Both the position numbers and the translations under genes were made by a program. Under the pieces are notes generated by a model. That model had not been told where the DNA came from. It made no database searches and saw nothing but the letters and a program-made list of their open reading frames with translations. A DNA stretch of 52,486 nt from DATDVC01 sp964601125 (GTDB lineage: Bacteria > Patescibacteriota > Minisyncoccia > Phycocordibacterales > WO2-35-19), in NCBI GenBank assembly GCA_964601125.1, contig CAZRKB010000003.1, positions 1 through 52,486 on the forward strand, given 5' to 3'. Position 1 is the first letter of the stretch. Every line of letters begins with the position of its first letter. This document shows, in pieces, positions 49,222 through 52,486 of the stretch.

Positions 49222-49250
49222 GGGGCACTCTGTCAAGGGGTGCCCCTTTG
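49222..49250 (+). terminator. terminator of the ClpP-like gene
   Basis: GGGGCAC/GTGCCCC stem, 10 nt after the stop, followed by TTTGCATTT. Confidence 0.75.
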
Positions 49251-49255
49251 CATTT

Positions 49256-49315
49256 CTCCCCTCGCATCAGACGAGGAGAGGGGCAAATTATCTTTAGATA
49301 ATTGGGGTGAGGTCT
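49256..49315. repeat. palindromic repeat providing the 3' end of the GH15-like gene
   Basis: CTCCCCTCGCATCAGACGAG and GAGAGGGG, plus an inner palindrome AATTATCTTTAGATAATT and the GGGGTGAGG tail. The GH15-like protein runs into it and ends LTPII with a stop inside the element. Confidence 0.8.
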
Positions 49316-50469
49316 GACTTCCCCATTCGTAAAAGGGCTATCACAAAAAGGCTTTCGGCCCAGGCTAGTGGTGTGTTGTCGTTGGGTTTATTGGAGTCCG
49401 AATAGTAAAGTTCGGGGATTTGATCTTTGTAGATTGTCCTCATTGATTTTTCTAAATATTCATGCGCTTTGTCTAGGTATATTTTCCTCTCCGGTTCCCC
49501 TCTTAAGGTAAGGGGGGCTAGGGGGGTTATTTCTTGGTTTTGGTCTTGCCCCTCTCTTAATGTAAGAGAGGGGTTGGGGTGAGTTATTTGATTTGCTAGT
49601 TCATGATAAATAATCGATAGCCACGGAAAGCCAAAACACCACTCGGCTTCTTCGCTCACCCCATCCACATTTTTATTATAATAACGGTCATTTTTATATC
49701 TGATTACTCCCCTATCTCTTTCTAGATGGTATTCCAAATGGCGCAAAATTTCCTGAGCTTCTCTTTTTGTTACCACACCAAAAGGATAGATAAGACTGAG
49801 TTGCGCTAGGTCTGTAAATTTAGTCTTTGATTCCCTAGGCAAAAGCTGGGTCAAAGCTTCTTCGCCCTTTTCGATCACATAATCGGGAACCCTGATCCCA
49901 GATAAATGTCGGACTCTTTTCAGTCCGGCAACACAGGCACCTATCGAAGAAGCGTGTATTTCCTCGTATTCTTCCCAAACTCCGTTATCAGGATCTTGCC
50001 AGTATTCTATTGATTCAAGATAATCAACTAAAATTTGTACCACAAGTTTTTCTTCATGAGACTCCACTACCCGTATACCTTTTTCTTCCAAATCCCCTAG
50101 CTTAAAAAGTACTGCTCCGACTGCATCGTTTTGTTTATTGCCCCACTCCTCCCAAAACTCCTCAAATGTCTCAGGGTTATATCGTGCGTGTATGTATTGA
50201 TAAGTTGATAACGGTTTGTTTTTAGATGCCCAGTCTATTTTATCTTTGTGTTTGATGAAAATTTGAAGTATGGCTTTCCATGTTTTTATGACAGTATCCC
50301 ACTCCTCGATTTCTTCGAAGCAGAGGCAGGTATAAAAATTATCTCGGAGCCACGCTTTATTGTATCCGGTAGAAACGTCAGAACGTGAAGCCATGAACAG
50401 ACCAGAGGGTGACTGCAGAGATCGGATATTGTTTAAATGTTTTTCTATTAAATTATTTTCAATTTCCAT
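49294..50469 (-). CDS. GH15-like (glucoamylase/phosphorylase-kinase-type) glycoside hydrolase
   Basis: 391 residues with an alpha/alpha toroid signature: GYNKAWLRDNFYTCLCF (the WLRD substrate-binding start), DPDNGVWEEYEEIHASS (acidic centre typical of GH15), EAEWCFGFPWLSIIYHEL and TPLAWAESLFVIALLRM. It probably acts on an alpha-glucan or is a regulator-like relative. No signal peptide, so cytoplasmic. Two palindromic repeats are translated near residues 300-330 (HPNPSLTLREG, PLAPLTLRGEPE), and a third forms the C-terminus. A repeat-rich 5' flank precedes the ATG. Confidence 0.85.
   Translation of the reverse strand: MEIENNLIEKHLNNIRSLQSPSGLFMASRSDVSTGYNKAWLRDNFYTCLCFEEIEEWDTVIKTWKAILQIFIKHKDKIDWASKNKPLSTYQYIHARYNPETFEEFWEEWGNKQNDAVGAVLFKLGDLEEKGIRVVESHEEKLVVQILVDYLESIEYWQDPDNGVWEEYEEIHASSIGACVAGLKRVRHLSGIRVPDYVIEKGEEALTQLLPRESKTKFTDLAQLSLIYPFGVVTKREAQEILRHLEYHLERDRGVIRYKNDRYYNKNVDGVSEEAEWCFGFPWLSIIYHELANQITHPNPSLTLREGQDQNQEITPLAPLTLRGEPERKIYLDKAHEYLEKSMRTIYKDQIPELYYSDSNKPNDNTPLAWAESLFVIALLRMGKSDLTPII
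49494..49531 (-). repeat. in-frame palindromic repeat A in the GH15-like gene
   Basis: Encodes ITPLAPLTLRGEP; homologous at DNA level to the uvrC insertion at 29210-29239. Confidence 0.85.
49548..49588 (-). repeat. in-frame palindromic repeat B in the GH15-like gene
   Basis: CCCCTCTCTTA/TAAGAGAGGGG stem with a GGTTGGGGTGAG tail; encodes THPNPSLTLREG. Confidence 0.85.
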
Positions 50470-50473
50470 ATTT

Positions 50474-50534
50474 TTGATTCATGAATTAAGAATTTTGGAT
50501 TATGCATAATTCGTAATTCATACTTCTTAATTCT
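50474..50534. repeat. AT-rich ATTCATGAATT repeat upstream of the GH15-like gene
   Basis: Short inverted words (TTGATTCATGAATTAAGAAT, then TAATTCGTAATTCAT) repeated over 60 nt; same family as the gltX insertion at 11281-11313. Confidence 0.65.
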
Positions 50535-50850
50535 TCTCAAGCAGACTCTTCTCATAAAGCTTTCTTGATTCCTCCAAAAGCTCCTTGAGGTACGGTCTCT
50601 TGTTTTCCATGAGCTCGGCGAGAAGCGGATAATTCTGTTTTGCTTCAGCATAAAGAGTGATCACTTTCTCTTCTTCTTTGAAAAAATCAAGCATTTTTAG
50701 TGCTAACTTCTCTTCATAATACTCATTTCCTGTCGAGGTAGACTTTTTGTTTCTGATTTTTTCTATAATACTCTCTGCAATCTCGGTTTCTTGCCGAGCT
50801 TGATGCATCATGTATTCGATCGGGTTCCCTGCCTTTATGCTTCTTGCCAT
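50527..50850 (-). CDS. hypothetical helical protein
   Basis: 107 residues, almost entirely amphipathic helix with heptad-like charge patterns (QARQETEIAESIIEKIRNKK, then ALKMLDFFKEEEKVITLYAE and LKELLEESRKLYEKSLLEKN). No family recognised; possibly a small bundle that binds a partner. It overlaps the 44-residue upstream gene by 16 nt and shares its transcript. The short repeat-bearing gap to the GH15-like gene may allow read-through. Confidence 0.65.
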   Translation of the reverse strand: MARSIKAGNPIEYMMHQARQETEIAESIIEKIRNKKSTSTGNEYYEEKLALKMLDFFKEEEKVITLYAEAKQNYPLLAELMENKRPYLKELLEESRKLYEKSLLEKN

Positions 50851-50969
50851 GCCTCTTTAAACATTTCTACTACATTTTTTTGCGCTGTTAATATTTTCTC
50901 ACCGTGCGTCCCAGGGTTTTTTTGTCCTTCTTGAGCTTCTATTTTTTGCGGCGCGCTTACTCCTTCCAT
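50835..50969 (-). CDS. small 44-residue protein overlapping the next gene
   Basis: ATG at 50969, stop at 50835-50837. It begins MEGVSAPQKIEAQEGQKNP and ends NVVEMFKEAWQEA: an extended polar N-terminus and a C-terminal amphipathic helix. No Shine-Dalgarno; AT-rich TTTAAT lies 9 nt before the ATG. The 16-nt overlap with the next gene in another frame suggests translational coupling. Support is context and coding-like composition only. Confidence 0.45.
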   Translation of the reverse strand: MEGVSAPQKIEAQEGQKNPGTHGEKILTAQKNVVEMFKEAWQEA

Positions 50970-51060
50970 TGGTTTTAAATTAAATTTAATACTCTAATTT
51001 TACCTCCACCATATTTAAAATGCATCCACAACTTGATAAAACCTCACCTGCCTGGATACA

Positions 51061-51092
51061 GGCACCCTCTCCTCGTCTGATGAGAGGGGAAA
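51061..51092. repeat. palindromic repeat, CCCTCTCCTCG...GAGAGGGG family
   Basis: CACCCTCTCCTCG then TCTGATGAGAGGGG, nearly the mirror of the 14779 and 49256 copies. It lies in a gene-free stretch (50970-51343). Confidence 0.75.
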
Positions 51093-51107
51093 AGTGTGCA
51101 AATATTA

Positions 51108-51136
51108 TTGTTTTTGGTTTTGTTTTTTGATAAAAT
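51108..51136 (+). promoter_or_regulatory. plus-strand promoter in the gene-free stretch before trmD
   Basis: TTGTTT (51108-51113), 17-nt spacer, TGa-TAAAAT (TAAAAT at 51131-51136). Predicted start near 51143. Confidence 0.5.
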
Positions 51137-51142
51137 AAGAGT

Positions 51143-51287
51143 AGATTTATTGGGTTGTTTGCCCGGAATAAAGGTTCTTTTTCTGAACCGAGAGAGAAGT
51201 CCATTTACCCCGAGCTTGTCGAGGGGCTGAATAACGTATTTCTCCTTCGGCTTAACTAAATCAGCGCATCAAAGAGGCCTCTTTTTT
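51143..51287 (+). ncRNA. candidate structured non-coding RNA, about 145 nt
   Basis: Follows the promoter at 51108. Visible elements: small hairpin GGG/CCC near 51155, GGTTC-TTTTTCT-GAACC, a REP-like CCCCGAGCTTGTCGAGGGG, a long-range GATTTA/TAAATC pair, and an ending AAAGAGGCCTCTTTTTT that could terminate. No open frame on the plus strand is convincing. I do not recognise 6S, SRP, RNase P or tmRNA signatures. Sequence-only support. Confidence 0.35.
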
Positions 51288-51304
51288 GCGCTCAAAAATT
51301 TGGT

Positions 51305-51344
51305 TTAAGCAAAAACCCCAAGCTGAATGCTAGGGGTTTTTGCT
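51305..51344. terminator. bidirectional terminator after trmD
   Basis: AAGCAAAAACCCC/GGGGTTTTTGCTT, a 13-bp stem that begins at the trmD stop. On the minus strand the tail is AAACCAAATTTTTG; on the plus strand the stem itself ends in T-rich sequence. Confidence 0.75.
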
Positions 51345-52012
51345 TACTTGCCTTTTCTCCACTCCTCTATTTTTTTATGATTGCCAGAGAGGAGAACTTT
51401 GGGGACTTTATAACTTTTTCCTTCCCACTTTATTATTTCCGGTCTGGTATAAACTTCACTCGAAGAAATGCGGTTTTCTTCTACTGATTCCAGCTTACCC
51501 AAAACCCCATCAATCCTTCTTGCTACCGCATCTAAAATCACCATTGCAGGCAGCTCGCCACCTGTCACCACGTAATCACCGATAGAAACTTCTTCAGCCT
51601 TTAAAATTTTCTTGACCCTTGCGTCAACACCTTCGTATCTACCGCAAATCAAAATTACGTTTGTAGATTTTTTAGATAATTTGTCGGCGTATTTATTGTC
51701 AAAAGTTTTACCGTTTGGGCTGAGCAAAATTATTTTTGGTGATGGAGATTTTATCTTCTTTAAAATTGATTCAACCGCTCTTATTATTGGCAGAGCTTCC
51801 AAAACCATTCCCGGCCCGCCTCCATAAGGGTTGTTGTCTACTCTCAAATATGGTTTTTGGTTTTTTGATTGTGATTTAGTCGGCTTAACGAAATTTCGTG
51901 GATTATAAAATTTAATTTTAATTTTATTATTACGAACAGCTCGTCCTATGATAGACGAGCTGACGTAAGAGTCGAAACTTTCGGGAAATAATGTAACAAT
52001 GTGAAATGCCAT
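51344..52012 (-). CDS. trmD: tRNA (guanine-N1-)-methyltransferase (position 37)
   Basis: 222 residues, SPOUT trefoil-knot fold. VDNNPYGGGPGMVLEALPII and CGRYEGVDARV form the SAM site, EVSIGDYVVTGGELPAM is the knot loop with its catalytic-type Asp region, and SGNHKKIEEWR is the C-terminal tRNA-binding helix. It methylates G37 of tRNAs reading CUN, CCN and CGG to keep frame. Its ATG overlaps the stop of the coiled-coil gene by 1 nt (TAATG), so translation is coupled. rpsP and rplS, the usual partners, are not here. Confidence 0.97.
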   Translation of the reverse strand: MAFHIVTLFPESFDSYVSSSIIGRAVRNNKIKIKFYNPRNFVKPTKSQSKNQKPYLRVDNNPYGGGPGMVLEALPIIRAVESILKKIKSPSPKIILLSPNGKTFDNKYADKLSKKSTNVILICGRYEGVDARVKKILKAEEVSIGDYVVTGGELPAMVILDAVARRIDGVLGKLESVEENRISSSEVYTRPEIIKWEGKSYKVPKVLLSGNHKKIEEWRKGK

Positions 52013-52296
52013 TATCTTTTTTCTGTTTCCAATATTTTTACCCTATGTGATAATCCGTCATAATCCGATCTTACCGATTTTATATGTCCCTCTAAGGTAT
52101 GATTTATTTCTTTCTTAAAATCAGACATTTCTTGCTTCATTTCTTTCTTAAAATCAGACATTTCTATCCTTAATCCCTTCATATCATCTCTCAAGTCTTT
52201 TATTTCCCTGTGTACAACATCAAAACCTTTAGCTACAGCTACAGCAAGATCGTCAATTTTCCCCTCAATTTTTCCATTTTCATCTTCCTTTTTCAT
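52012..52296 (-). CDS. small coiled-coil protein with hendecad repeat
   Basis: 94 residues, predicted fully helical. IDDLAVAVAKGFDVVHREI is a start typical of a CPR-abundant small coiled-coil family. Two 11-residue units, MSDFKKEMKQE and MSDFKKEINHT, are encoded by an exact 27-nt direct repeat with period 33 (52106-52132 and 52139-52165). First gene of a two-gene unit with trmD. A promoter TTGATA-16-TATAAT starts transcription within 2-3 nt of the ATG. Confidence 0.75.
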   Translation of the reverse strand: MKKEDENGKIEGKIDDLAVAVAKGFDVVHREIKDLRDDMKGLRIEMSDFKKEMKQEMSDFKKEINHTLEGHIKSVRSDYDGLSHRVKILETEKR

Positions 52297-52305
52297 ATTA
52301 ATCTA

Positions 52306-52333
52306 ATTATAATCGGTGGAATCTAAATATCAA
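52306..52333 (-). promoter_or_regulatory. promoter of the coiled-coil gene and trmD
   Basis: TTGATA (52328-52333), 16-nt spacer, TATAAT (52306-52311), 9 nt before the ATG. It is the clearest leaderless promoter with both boxes. Confidence 0.75.
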
Positions 52334-52369
52334 GTGAACGTTAAAGCAAAACGTGCCCACCATAAAAAC

Positions 52370-52396
52370 AAAACCGCGTCTATTGCTCGCGGTTTT
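52370..52396 (-). terminator. terminator of the gene entering at the right edge
   Basis: AAAACCGCG/CGCGGTTTT stem, then TGTTTTTATGG on the minus strand; also T-rich on the plus strand. Confidence 0.75.
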
Positions 52397-52424
52397 GCTC
52401 TTTTTAACTTAATATTTTTCTTTC

Positions 52425-52486
52425 TTATAGTTTCAAGTCTTCCATCACATCGTCTACTGATTTCATTGATGAAGATGGTGCTGAAG
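52425..52486 (-). CDS. 3' end of an unidentified protein, cut by the window edge
   Basis: Frame open to the edge, ending SAPSSSMKSVDDVMEDLKL and stop (52425-52427), 28 nt before the terminator. A Ser-rich linker plus a short acidic amphipathic C-terminal helix is seen. Too short to name. Confidence 0.5.
   Translation of the reverse strand, partial: SAPSSSMKSVDDVMEDLKL

Noticed and set aside
50986..51204. A 72-codon minus-strand open frame upstream of the 44-residue gene
   Set aside because: It translates across a palindromic repeat (PLIRRGEGACIQ), has no Shine-Dalgarno or -10, and overlaps the candidate plus-strand RNA. It looks like chance coding of a repeat.
1..52486. CRISPR arrays, insertion sequences, prophage or integrase genes
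   Set aside because: No regularly spaced repeats, transposase, integrase or phage structural proteins were seen. The short repeats are palindromic elements without their own genes.

Overview
This window reads as a low-GC chromosomal stretch of a Patescibacteria (CPR) genome, most likely of the Parcubacteria/Paceibacteria type. The signs are a very compact layout, reduced versions of universal proteins (AspRS without the GAD insertion, HisRS without an anticodon-binding domain, UvrC without the HhH tail), many lineage-specific small membrane or coiled-coil proteins, standard stop usage with TGA as stop, and no amino-acid or cofactor biosynthesis genes. The phylum call is inferred from gene content and was not tested by phylogeny.

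Layout. 0-2.5 kb: tRNA-Gly, cysS and corA on the minus strand. 2.5-9.4 kb, mostly plus strand: an S41 protease and bL9, then bL27 on the minus strand, then a membrane protein, an FtsX-like permease, a LolD-like ATPase and an HlyD-like adaptor forming an export cassette, then a lysozyme-like protein behind a structured leader. 9.5-18.2 kb, minus strand: M23 peptidase, gltX, murG, ftsW, mraY, dacA, scpB, scpA, a cell-wall, division and chromosome-condensation block. 18.2-31 kb: aspS, an ABC exporter, trpS, a methyltransferase, a Pif1-like helicase, a sensor kinase, a SET-domain protein, uvrC, and divergently hisS with an exonuclease. 31-40 kb: uppP, a DsbA-like protein, a UvrD-type helicase-nuclease, rpoD and dnaG. 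40-47.8 kb: a MazF-like toxin, rpoC and rpoB. 47.8-52.5 kb: small proteins, a ClpP-like protein, a GH15-like protein, trmD and a coiled-coil protein.

Expression signals fall into two groups. At many transcription-unit starts a -10 hexamer (often extended, TGn) lies only 5-9 nt before the start codon, so transcription would begin at or within a few bases of it. This implies widespread leaderless mRNA. Several head-to-head pairs are only 20-23 nt apart and share an AT-rich, near-symmetric -10. A minority of genes (the lysozyme-like protein, the 31.4 kb gene, the 47.8-49.2 kb block) instead have strong Shine-Dalgarno sites, and several of these also have spaced -35/-10 boxes.

The most unusual signals are as follows. 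A consensus plus-strand promoter fires antisense into the 3' end of an orphan MazF gene, with two hairpins that pair better as plus-strand RNA. Palindromic repeat families lie between genes and also in frame inside proteins (uvrC, gltX, helicase, methyltransferase, GH15-like). A leader RNA can hide the ribosome-binding site of the lysozyme-like gene. Three head-to-head promoters are extremely compact. The 100-N gap in dnaG is an assembly artefact: its two flanks are identical 55-mers, and collapsing them restores one intact reading frame.
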